NCBI GenBank assembly: GCA_002433805.1
Contig: DJIW01000042.1
Coordinates: 1-11,563 of the forward strand
DNA from: Competibacteraceae bacterium UBA6584
Lineage (GTDB): Bacteria > Pseudomonadota > Gammaproteobacteria > Competibacterales > Competibacteraceae
Direction: 5' to 3'
Length of the DNA: 11,563 nucleotides
This document shows, in pieces, positions 5,101 through 11,563 of the stretch. The position numbers and the translations under genes are program-made. Below the pieces are notes generated by a model that saw nothing but the letters and a program-made list of their open reading frames with translations, was not told the origin of the DNA and did no database searches. Numbering within the stretch: position 1 is the stretch's first letter; each line of letters opens with the position of its first letter.

Positions 5101-8000
5101 GCCATCCCGCCTTCGAACTCGCACGCCGTCAGGCTGTCCCCGCCCTCAAGCTGAACTTTGAGGAATACCGCCACGCCGCCACCGGCGCGCGGCACCTGCA
5201 CCTCGCCGCCGACGACCCGCACAACGCCTTCATGGTGGCTTTTCTGACCGTGCCGCAAGATTCGACCGGCGTGGCGCACATTCTCGAACACACCTCGCTG
5301 TGCGGCAGCCGGCGCTATCCGGTGCGCGATCCGTTTTTCATGATGATCCGGCGTTCGCTCAACACCTTCATGAACGCCTTCACCAGCAGCGATTGGACCG
5401 CCTACCCCTTCGCCAGTCAGAACAAAAAGGATTTCAACAACCTGTTGGATGTTTATCTGGACGCGACCTTTTTTCCGCTGCTGGACGAACGGGATTTCGC
5501 CCAGGAAGGCCACCGGCTGGAATTCGCCGACCCCGACGATCCGAATTCGGAACTGGCGTTCAAGGGCGTGGTGTTCAACGAAATGAAAGGCGCGCTCAGC
5601 TCGCCGGTGCAGCGCCTGGGGCTGGCGCTGCAAAGCCGGCTGTTTCCGACCACCACCTATCACTACAACAGCGGCGGCGACCCCGAAGCCATTCTCGATC
5701 TCAGCTACGAGCAGCTCAAGGCCTTTCACGCCCGCCACTACCATCCCTCAAACGCCATCTTTCTGACGTACGGCGACATTCCCGCCGCCGAGCATCAGGC
5801 GCGCTTCGAAACCGGCGCGCTGAACCAATTTCAAGCGCTAAAGCTGGATTTCGCCATCCCCGCCGAGCGGCGTTACTCCGCGCCGGTCGCCGACACCATC
5901 CACTATCCGCTGGATGAGGCTGAGGATTTGGCCGACCAAACCCACATCGTGCTGGGCTGGCTGCTGGGATCGATCACCGATCCGCTGGCGACGCTGCGGG
6001 CGCGATTGTTGAGCGACGTGTTGCTGGATAACAGCAGTTCTCCATTGCAGCACGCCCTGGAAACCTCCGAACTCGGGGCCGCGCCCTCGCCGCTGTGCGG
6101 TTTCGACACTTCGACCCGCGAAGCCACTTTCGTCTGCGGCCTGGAAGGCTCGAATCCCGAACACGCCGAAGCGGTCGAGGCGCTGGTGCTGGATGTGCTG
6201 CGCCGGGTCGCGGCCGAGGGCGTGCCGCCCGCGGCGGTGGACGCGGTCTTGCACCAACTGGAATTGAGCGAGCGGGAAATCACCGGCGACGGTTTTCCTT
6301 ACGGCCTTCATCTGCTGATGAAAGCCTTGACCCCGGCGATTCACGGCGGCGATCCCGCCACCGGACTCAACACCGATCCGCTGCTGGAACAGCTGCGCGC
6401 GGAGAGTCGGGACCCCGACTTTATCCCGCGCCTGGTCCGCCAACTGCTGCTGGACAACCCGCACCGGGTCCGGCTGAGCATGGCTCCCGACTCCACCCTC
6501 AGCGCCCGGCAAGCGACGGTCGAACGCGAGCGGCTGGCGGCGCTGCGCGCGGCCCTGGTCGAGGCCGACCGTCGCCGCATCGCCCTTGAAGCCCGCGCGT
6601 TGGCCGAACGCCAGCAACAACAGGACGACCCCGAACTGCTGCCCCGCGTCGGGCTGGACGATGTGCCACCCGATTTAAAAATCCCCGAAGGCGTCGCCCG
6701 GCCGGTCGGAACCGTACCCGCGCACTGGTACGCGCAAGGCACCAACGGCATGGTGTATCTGCAAGCGGTGCTCGACCTGCCAGAACTCAACACCGACGAA
6801 CTGGATTTATTGCCGTTGTTCTGCGCCTGCCTGAGCGAAGTCGGCAGCGCCGGACGCGATTACCGGACCACCCAGGCCCTGCAAGCGGCCTCGACCGGCG
6901 GTCTCAACGCTCGCGCCACCGTGCGCGGCGGCGTGGCCGACGTGCTGGAAACCAAGGGCGTGTTCGTGCTGGCGGGCAAAGCGTTGGCCCGCAACCAGGC
7001 CGCCCTGTCTGAACTGTTATGGGAAACCTTGCGCGGCGCCCGTTTCGACGAACTGTCGCACCTGCGCGAACTGGTCGCGCAAATCCGCGCCCAGCGCGAG
7101 GAAGGCATCACCGATCACGGCCACATGTTAGCGCTCGCCGCCGCCAGCGCCGGCTTGAGTCCGGTGGCGGCGCTGAACCACCGTTGGGACGGCTTGCAGG
7201 GTTTGAAAAATCTCAAGGCGCTGGACGACAGTCTCGACGATCCCGACGCGCTGCGCGCCTTCGCCGGGCGGCTGGAGCGTTTGCGCGACCGGCTGTGCGA
7301 CGCGCCGAGACAATTGCTGGTGGTCAGCGAACCCGAACGGCAAACGGCCATCGCCGAAGCGCTGGCCGCCCGCTGGCAAGCCGGGCGCGCCGCGATAGAA
7401 CCGTTCGCGCTCGCCGCGCCCGACGCCCGGCCGACTCGCCAGGGATTTCGGGTCAACACCCAAGTCAATTTTTGCGCCAAAGCCTATGCGACCGTCGCGT
7501 CCGGCCATCCCGACGCGCCCGCCTTGCAGGTGCTGGGCGATTTTCTGCGAAATGGCTACTTGCATCGGGCGATCCGCGAACAGGGCGGCGCTTACGGCGG
7601 CGGCGCGAGCTATCACCCCGACAGCGGCGCGTTCCGCTTCTATTCCTACCGCGACCCGCGCCTGACCGAAACCCTGGCCGACTTCGACCGGTCGCTGGAC
7701 TGGCTCCACAGCGCCGACCATCCGGCGCGAACCCTGGAAGAAGCCATTCTGGGCGTTGTTGGCGCCATCGACAAACCGGGTTCGCCCGCCGGCGAAGCGG
7801 TCAGCGCCTTTTTCGGAATGCTGTTCGGCCGCACCCCCGAGTATCGACGCGCGTTCCGCCAACAGGTCTTGGCGGTCACCCTGGACGACCTCAAGCGCGT
7901 GGCGGCGACGTATTTGCGTCCAGATCGCGCGAGCGGGGCGGCGCTCGGCAACGCGCGGGCGCTGGAGGCGCTGGCGGATTGGTCGGTCGTGGCGGTCTGA
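5097..8000 (+). CDS. M16C insulinase-family zinc metallopeptidase (presequence-protease type)
   Basis: A 967-residue peptidase of the PreP/Cym1/PITRM1 group, which degrades short unstructured peptides inside a closed two-half chamber. The inverted zinc motif HILEH gives ligands H61 and H65 with general base E64. The distal ligand is E162 in FNEMKGA, 97 residues on, as in plant PreP. Family blocks SLCGSRRYPVRDPF, SLNTFMNAFTSSDWTAYP and DVYLDATFFP follow the active site. A charged helical linker (about 475-510) leads to PRVGLDDVPPD. In the C-terminal half R827 and Y833 (REQGGAYGGG) match the substrate-binding Arg/Tyr pair. There is no signal peptide, so it should be cytoplasmic. The start is the ATG inside the preceding gene's ATGA. 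The frame is open further upstream to 4860, but that part translates to shadow sequence over the small gene. Confidence 0.95.
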   Translation: MSHPAFELARRQAVPALKLNFEEYRHAATGARHLHLAADDPHNAFMVAFLTVPQDSTGVAHILEHTSLCGSRRYPVRDPFFMMIRRSLNTFMNAFTSSDWTAYPFASQNKKDFNNLLDVYLDATFFPLLDERDFAQEGHRLEFADPDDPNSELAFKGVVFNEMKGALSSPVQRLGLALQSRLFPTTTYHYNSGGDPEAILDLSYEQLKAFHARHYHPSNAIFLTYGDIPAAEHQARFETGALNQFQALKLDFAIPAERRYSAPVADTIHYPLDEAEDLADQTHIVLGWLLGSITDPLATLRARLLSDVLLDNSSSPLQHALETSELGAAPSPLCGFDTSTREATFVCGLEGSNPEHAEAVEALVLDVLRRVAAEGVPPAAVDAVLHQLELSEREITGDGFPYGLHLLMKALTPAIHGGDPATGLNTDPLLEQLRAESRDPDFIPRLVRQLLLDNPHRVRLSMAPDSTLSARQATVERERLAALRAALVEADRRRIALEARALAERQQQQDDPELLPRVGLDDVPPDLKIPEGVARPVGTVPAHWYAQGTNGMVYLQAVLDLPELNTDELDLLPLFCACLSEVGSAGRDYRTTQALQAASTGGLNARATVRGGVADVLETKGVFVLAGKALARNQAALSELLWETLRGARFDELSHLRELVAQIRAQREEGITDHGHMLALAAASAGLSPVAALNHRWDGLQGLKNLKALDDSLDDPDALRAFAGRLERLRDRLCDAPRQLLVVSEPERQTAIAEALAARWQAGRAAIEPFALAAPDARPTRQGFRVNTQVNFCAKAYATVASGHPDAPALQVLGDFLRNGYLHRAIREQGGAYGGGASYHPDSGAFRFYSYRDPRLTETLADFDRSLDWLHSADHPARTLEEAILGVVGAIDKPGSPAGEAVSAFFGMLFGRTPEYRRAFRQQVLAVTLDDLKRVAATYLRPDRASGAALGNARALEALADWSVVAV

Positions 8001-8044
8001 TTCCACCGCGCGCCTGTTTTGGCGGACCTGATTTTTCGTTTTCC

Positions 8045-8051
8045 GAGGTGG
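8045..8051 (+). promoter_or_regulatory. Shine-Dalgarno that fixes the metallophosphoesterase start
   Basis: GAGGTGG lies 9 nt before the GTG at 8061. The frame is open further upstream, including TTG codons at 8019 and 8055, but only the GTG is properly spaced and gives the family N-terminus (M)KLHILSDLHL. Confidence 0.6.
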
Positions 8052-8060
8052 TACTTGAGC

Positions 8061-8825
8061 GTGAAGCTTCACATTCTGTCCGATTTGCATCTGGGGGTTT
8101 GCGACATGGACCTGCCCTTGACGGATGCGGATGCCGTCATCCTCGCGGGCGATATCGCCCGGCCTCAAGCGGCCGTTGAATGGGCGCTCGGTTTTGAAAA
8201 ACCCGTGATCTATGTGCCGGGAAACCACGAGTTTTACGGCTCCAATCTCACGGCTACCGTGCGGGAGTTGCGACGCCTCGCCGCCGGCACCGCCGTCCGC
8301 ATCCTGGATAACCAGGCGCTCGAATGGGAGGGCGTTCGCTTTCTCGGCAGCACGCTCTGGACGGATTTTCTCGCGGCCGGTCACGGCGCGCGGCAAGCGA
8401 ATGCGATCGCGCAGGCCGAGACCTTTAACCGCGACTTCAGCCGCATCCGCATGGGATCAGCGCCTTCCGACCCCCTGTTGACGCCGCAGGCCAGCGCCGC
8501 GCTGTTTGACGCCAACGCGCGCTGGCTCGACGGGCAGCTGGCCCGATCCTTTTCGGGCCTCACTGTGGTCATCACCCATCACGCGCCCTCCCTGCAAAGT
8601 ATCCACTCTCGTTTTGCGGGCTCGCCGCTCAACGCCAGTTTTGTTTCGGACGCCGAATGGCTTTTAAATGGCCAGCGCGCATGCCTGTGGGTACACGGCC
8701 ACACCCACGATAGTTTCGATTATGCCGTCGATGGCACGCGGGTTCTGTGCAATCCACGCGGTTACGCCAAAAATGGCGCGAACGAAAATGCGTCTTTCGA
8801 TCCTTATCTCACCGTTGACATTTAA
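8061..8825 (+). CDS. Calcineurin-like metallophosphoesterase
   Basis: A 254-residue cytoplasmic protein with the full dimetal phosphoesterase signature: D8-x-H10 in SDLHLG, D31 in LAGDIARP, N55-H56 in VPGNHEFYG, H173 in ITHHAPS and the final GHTH at 213-216. These bind two divalent metals (commonly Mn or Fe) and hydrolyse a phosphomono- or diester. The family is broad and the substrate cannot be read from the sequence; nucleotides, nucleic acids or cyclic nucleotides are all possible. It begins 60 bp after the peptidase gene with its own Shine-Dalgarno, so it may be read through from that operon or have its own promoter. Its third codon positions look less GC-biased than those of the neighbours, by eye only. 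The 113 bp after it show only a small TCGGC/GCCGA hairpin (8874-8889). Confidence 0.88.
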   Translation: MKLHILSDLHLGVCDMDLPLTDADAVILAGDIARPQAAVEWALGFEKPVIYVPGNHEFYGSNLTATVRELRRLAAGTAVRILDNQALEWEGVRFLGSTLWTDFLAAGHGARQANAIAQAETFNRDFSRIRMGSAPSDPLLTPQASAALFDANARWLDGQLARSFSGLTVVITHHAPSLQSIHSRFAGSPLNASFVSDAEWLLNGQRACLWVHGHTHDSFDYAVDGTRVLCNPRGYAKNGANENASFDPYLTVDI

Positions 8826-8938
8826 TAGTCACCATAAACGTCCAGCTTGCGAATAGGAAGCGAACTAGATCGCTCGGCTTTTCTGCCGAACCCATCGAAT
8901 TTCACCGGCGGGAACGCCACTTCGATAGGCTAACCACC

Positions 8939-9703
8939 ATGGAAATCTTCGTATACCACACTCCGGATCAGGTCCCGGATTTGAGCAAGAACGCGCGCAA
9001 GGGCGGTCTCAACCTCGATATGCCCGCCTGCGCCATCGTGATCGACGTGCTGCGCGCCACCACCACCATGGCGACCGCCTTGCAATCGGGCGCGGAAGCC
9101 ATTCAAGTCTTCGACGATATAGACGAGCTGTACCGCGTCAGCGAACGCTGGCCGGAAGAACAACGCCTGTTGGCCGGCGAGCGCAGCGGCGAAAAATTGG
9201 ACGGCTTCGATTTGGGTAATTCCCCCTCGGAATGCACCCCCGATCAAGTCGCCGGCAAGCGGATTTTCATGAGCACCACCAACGGCACGCGCGCGTTGGA
9301 GCGGGTGCAGCAGGTGCCGATCCTGCTGACCGCTTCCTTGACCAACCGCGCGGCGGTCGTGCGGTTTTTGATGCGGGCGCAACCGCATACCGTCTGGATC
9401 GTGGCGGCGGGCTGGCGCGGGAGCTTTTCGCTGGAGGACACCATTTGCGCGGGGGCCATCGCCTGCGGGCTCAGCGTCGAGCGCGACAGCGATTGCGCGG
9501 GCGACGACGAATCCATCGCCGCCATGGCCCTGTTCGAACGGTGGGAAACCCGGCTGCCGCAACTGCTGCGCTACGCCCATCACGGACGCGGTTTGGCGGC
9601 CTTGGGCTGCGAGGAGGATTTGGATTATTGCGCCCGGCTCGACAGCGTCAACGTGGTGCCGCTGCAAGTCGAACCGGGCGTGCTGAAACCGGCGCGGTTT
9701 TGA
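8939..9703 (+). CDS. comB: ComB-family 2-phosphosulfolactate phosphatase
   Basis: ComB removes phosphate from (2R)-2-phospho-3-sulfolactate. The reaction was established for coenzyme M synthesis in methanogens; homologues occur in many bacteria that do not make coenzyme M, where the role is unclear. The 254-residue protein shows the family blocks: VIDVLRATTT (34-43), AGERSGEKLDGFDLGNSP (79-96), STTNGTRAL (112-120), WIVAAGWRGSFSLEDTICAGA (153-173) with the conserved ED pair, and a C-terminal HHGRGLAALGCEEDLDYCA. No signal peptide is present. A weak AGG sits 9 nt before the ATG. ComA and ComC partners are absent from the window, so the substrate in this organism is an inference from the family. 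It converges on the chemosensory pair to its right. Confidence 0.9.
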   Translation: MEIFVYHTPDQVPDLSKNARKGGLNLDMPACAIVIDVLRATTTMATALQSGAEAIQVFDDIDELYRVSERWPEEQRLLAGERSGEKLDGFDLGNSPSECTPDQVAGKRIFMSTTNGTRALERVQQVPILLTASLTNRAAVVRFLMRAQPHTVWIVAAGWRGSFSLEDTICAGAIACGLSVERDSDCAGDDESIAAMALFERWETRLPQLLRYAHHGRGLAALGCEEDLDYCARLDSVNVVPLQVEPGVLKPARF

Positions 9704-9720
9704 TTGAAAACTCTCCGATC

Positions 9721-9741
9721 TCAACCGATGCAATCGGTTGA
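9721..9741. terminator. Perfect 9-bp hairpin after comB
   Basis: TCAACCGAT and ATCGGTTGA with a 3-nt GCA loop, starting 18 bp after the comB stop. It is perfectly symmetric, so it could act in both directions between converging genes. No T tract follows it on the plus strand (ACAAGCGG). In the minus direction TTTT comes only about 10 nt later. It is therefore a 3'-end stabilising or Rho-assisted structure at least as plausibly as an intrinsic terminator. Confidence 0.45.
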
Positions 9742-9773
9742 ACAAGCGGCGCATCCCGCGTCGGTCGGACCGG

Positions 9774-9791
9774 CGCGCCGACAACGGCGCG
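9774..9791 (-). terminator. GC hairpin after the binding-protein gene
   Basis: CGCGCCG and CGGCGCG form a perfect 7-bp all-GC stem with a 4-nt loop, 21 bp downstream of the minus-strand TAA at 9813. The sequence beyond it (CCGGTCC) has no T run, so an intrinsic terminator is not fully formed. It may serve 3'-end protection or Rho-dependent ending. Confidence 0.35.
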
Positions 9792-9812
9792 ACGGCTCCA
9801 CGGCAACGGCAT

Positions 9813-10598
9813 TTAACGCACGATGTGTTTCTGGCCTTCGCCGGCGATGAAATCGAACAGCTTTTGAACCTTCTCGGACGGCGCGCCCTTGGTCAGCGCG
9901 GTGACGGGCCGACCGACTTCCGGCGTTTCCGGCGAATGCAGGCTGCCCTTATCTTGAGAGGCCAACGGACCTGCCCCCACCGCGCCGGGAGTTTCAGCGA
10001 TCTTCTTCTTCAGATCGGCGGCCTCGGCCACTTCCTGAAGGTTGGTCTTGGTCCATTCGCCATCGTCCATGATTTTCTCGCGCCACAGCTTGGTAGTGCC
10101 GGTCATCTTGGTGGGGAATACCACGACAATCGGGAGATCGGGACCGCCCACCTCTTTCCAATTGGTGGTTTTTCCAGTGAAAATGCCCTTCAGTTGCTCC
10201 TTGGACAAACTCTTGACCGCCGCCAAACCCTTGTGGGCCAAAACCTGAATCTTGTCGCGGCCGATCACGCGGAATTTGAAATCCTTCGGATTGGCGACCT
10301 CATGACTCTTCTGCTTCATCAGGTCCATCCACGCTTCAAAACTGAGGCCCGCCGCCGCCACATCGACAGCGCCCTTCTCGACGTTAATGAATGCCTGATC
10401 CGGCCCCTCGGAGGTCAAGGTCAGTTGCATGCCGCTGGCTTTCTCAAACGGCTCCTCGACCTTCTTAAAAATGTTTTCGATGGGAGCCGCGCCGCCGCCG
10501 ACCTTGATTTCCTCGGCGCCGGTGGCCGCCGCGCCAAAACCCAAGCTCAGGGCGGCCGCCAAGCCGCCGGCCAACCTCAGTTTCCTAAAATTTTTCAT
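9813..10598 (-). CDS. PstS-like periplasmic substrate-binding protein
   Basis: A 261-residue secreted protein with a Sec signal (MKNFRKLRLAGG, hydrophobic core, probable cleavage after ATGA near residue 28). The mature part starts IKVGGGAAPIENIFKKVEEPFEK and contains LSKEQLKGIFTGKTTNWKEVGG (131-152), both typical of the PBP-like domain family that includes PstS. It is shorter than E. coli PstS (about 346 residues). Two phosphate contacts appear lost: the Asp in PstS GASDAP aligns with G84, and the Arg before the SGT loop aligns with P162, while TGT (166-168) keeps the loop. The ligand may therefore not be phosphate. No permease or ATPase genes follow it. Its ATG overlaps the chemoreceptor stop as ATGA, and GGAG lies 7 nt upstream, so it is coupled to that receptor. 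Confidence 0.85.
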   Translation of the reverse strand: MKNFRKLRLAGGLAAALSLGFGAAATGAEEIKVGGGAAPIENIFKKVEEPFEKASGMQLTLTSEGPDQAFINVEKGAVDVAAAGLSFEAWMDLMKQKSHEVANPKDFKFRVIGRDKIQVLAHKGLAAVKSLSKEQLKGIFTGKTTNWKEVGGPDLPIVVVFPTKMTGTTKLWREKIMDDGEWTKTNLQEVAEAADLKKKIAETPGAVGAGPLASQDKGSLHSPETPEVGRPVTALTKGAPSEKVQKLFDFIAGEGQKHIVR

Positions 10599-11563
10599 AC
10601 CGTTGCTCCATAAGGCTCTGCCAAATTAACCGCAGCTAAAGGAGCGGCCGCCGTTTGAGGGCGCGCCGCCAATTGAAAAAACGCCATTTGTTCCACCAGA
10701 TTGGTCGCCTCTCGATTCAAGGCTTCGCTGGCCGCCGCCGCTTGTTCGGTCAAAGCCGCATTGCCTTGCGCCACTTGATCCATGGTGGCGATGCCTTGAT
10801 TGACCTGTTCGATGCCGCGCGCCTGGTCCTGACTGGCCGCCGCCAGTTCGGCCACGATGTCGCTCGCCCGCTTGACGGTGGCGATGATCGCTTCCAGAGT
10901 CTGCCCCGACTGATTGACCAAGCGATCTCCTTCCTCGACCTTGTTCACGCTATCGGCGATCAGCGCCCGAATTTCGCGGGCGGCTTCGGCGCTGCGCTGG
11001 GCCAATTTGCGGACCTCACCGGCCACAACCGCAAAACCGCGACCCTGTTCGCCCGCTCGCGCCGCCTCCACCGCCGCGTTGAGCGCCAGCAGGTTGGTTT
11101 GAAAAGCGATGTCGTTGACCACGTTGATGATGTCGCCGATCTTGCGGCTACTGTCGTTAACCGCCACCATCGCCTCGACGGTTTGCCGGACCACTGCTCC
11201 GCCGTGTTCCGCCTGAATTCGGGCATCCGCCACCAGTTGCTCGGCTTGTCGCGCGCCGTCGGCGTTGCGGTGGACGATTTCGGTCAGGTGGCGGATGTTG
11301 GCGGCGGTGTCATGAAGCGTGGAGGTTTGGGTGGCCGTGCGCTGCTGGATATCGGCGTTCCCTTGGGAGATGTCGCTGGCGACGCCGCCGATGGTGTCCG
11401 CCGCGCGCCGCACTTCGCCGACCACCGAACGCAACCGATCCGTCATGTCATGCATCGCGACCAGCAGCTGTCCCATCTCATCTTGCGGGTACCGCTCATC
11501 GCTCTGGTTTTCCAACACGCCTTGCGCGATATCGCCGGCTCGGGCCACGGCTTTACGCAAGTG
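10595..11563 (-). CDS. Methyl-accepting chemotaxis protein, HAMP and signalling domains (5' end beyond the window)
   Basis: 322 residues are visible and the frame is open to the right edge, so the sensor domain and membrane segments are missing. The fragment starts in the HAMP domain (LRKAVARAGDIAQG, then DEMGQLLVAMHDMTDRL). It continues as the coiled-coil hairpin of the short (36-heptad, Tar/Tsr-like) class. The tip is canonical: DIAFQTNLLALNAAVEAARAGEQGRGFAVVAGEVRKLAQRS, which contacts CheA and CheW (numbers here count from the TTG at 11560; tip about 150-190). The second methylation helix keeps TEQAAAAS (271-278). On the first helix the E. coli Glu/Gln pairs are replaced by other residues. 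There is no CheR-binding NWETF tail; it ends in a Pro/Ala-rich stretch. Its TGA overlaps the binding-protein ATG by 4 nt, suggesting the two act together. Confidence 0.95.
   Translation of the reverse strand, partial: HLRKAVARAGDIAQGVLENQSDERYPQDEMGQLLVAMHDMTDRLRSVVGEVRRAADTIGGVASDISQGNADIQQRTATQTSTLHDTAANIRHLTEIVHRNADGARQAEQLVADARIQAEHGGAVVRQTVEAMVAVNDSSRKIGDIINVVNDIAFQTNLLALNAAVEAARAGEQGRGFAVVAGEVRKLAQRSAEAAREIRALIADSVNKVEEGDRLVNQSGQTLEAIIATVKRASDIVAELAAASQDQARGIEQVNQGIATMDQVAQGNAALTEQAAAASEALNREATNLVEQMAFFQLAARPQTAAAPLAAVNLAEPYGATV

Noticed and set aside
4767..5744. 325-residue minus-strand ORF
   Set aside because: Antisense to the small membrane gene and the start of the M16C peptidase, both of which have clear protein signatures.
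7128..8396. 422-residue minus-strand ORF
   Set aside because: Spans the peptidase end, the intergenic gap and the metallophosphoesterase on the wrong strand; no recognisable domain.
8847..8871. TTGCGA ... TAGATC as a comB promoter
   Set aside because: The spacer is only 13 bp, too short for a sigma70 promoter.
8894..8926. ATCGAA/TTCGAT inverted repeat upstream of comB
   Set aside because: 6-bp arms with a 21-nt loop are expected by chance; no accompanying promoter or leader signal.
9738..10613. 291-residue plus-strand ORF
   Set aside because: Antisense to the binding-protein gene, which has a signal peptide, start site and family motifs.

Overview
The window looks like a chromosomal segment from a GC-rich Gammaproteobacterium. 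RsmE, exonuclease III and the chemoreceptor all read as gammaproteobacterial types. I cannot place it to genus; a Competibacter-like or sulfur-oxidising lineage is only a guess. There is no rRNA, tRNA, CRISPR array, insertion sequence or phage gene. Coding density is high, and the long ORFs antisense to the genes are the usual shadows of GC-rich coding sequence.

Left part (1-2887), all on the minus strand in the order rsmE, PleD-type diguanylate cyclase, secreted Cache-domain protein. The Cache gene runs off the left edge. The cyclase has a candidate promoter overlapped by a 28-bp dyad and a hairpin just after its stop, so it is probably its own unit. The Cache gene has a strong Shine-Dalgarno and a GC-rich structured leader.

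Central part (2935-8825), plus strand. Exonuclease III (xth) is divergent from rsmE and is followed after 24 bp by rfbB (dTDP-glucose 4,6-dehydratase). Next come an 87-residue two-helix membrane protein and a 967-residue M16C zinc peptidase. The last three are joined by 4-nt overlaps (GTGA, then ATGA), which indicates one translationally coupled operon. A metallophosphoesterase with its own Shine-Dalgarno follows.

Right part (8939-11563). A ComB-family 2-phosphosulfolactate phosphatase on the plus strand converges on a minus-strand pair: a methyl-accepting chemotaxis protein (partial at the right edge) whose TGA overlaps by 4 nt the ATG of a small PstS-like periplasmic binding protein. The convergent junction holds two perfect hairpins.

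The most interesting system is this chemoreceptor plus binding-protein pair. The binding protein has the PstS-like fold signature but has replaced the Asp and Arg that contact phosphate in E. coli PstS. The receptor has lost the Glu/Gln pairs on its first methylation helix. Together they suggest a binding-protein-assisted chemosensory unit for an unknown ligand with altered adaptation. The secreted Cache protein and the cyclase make signalling a recurring theme, but nothing in the sequence links them directly to the chemoreceptor.
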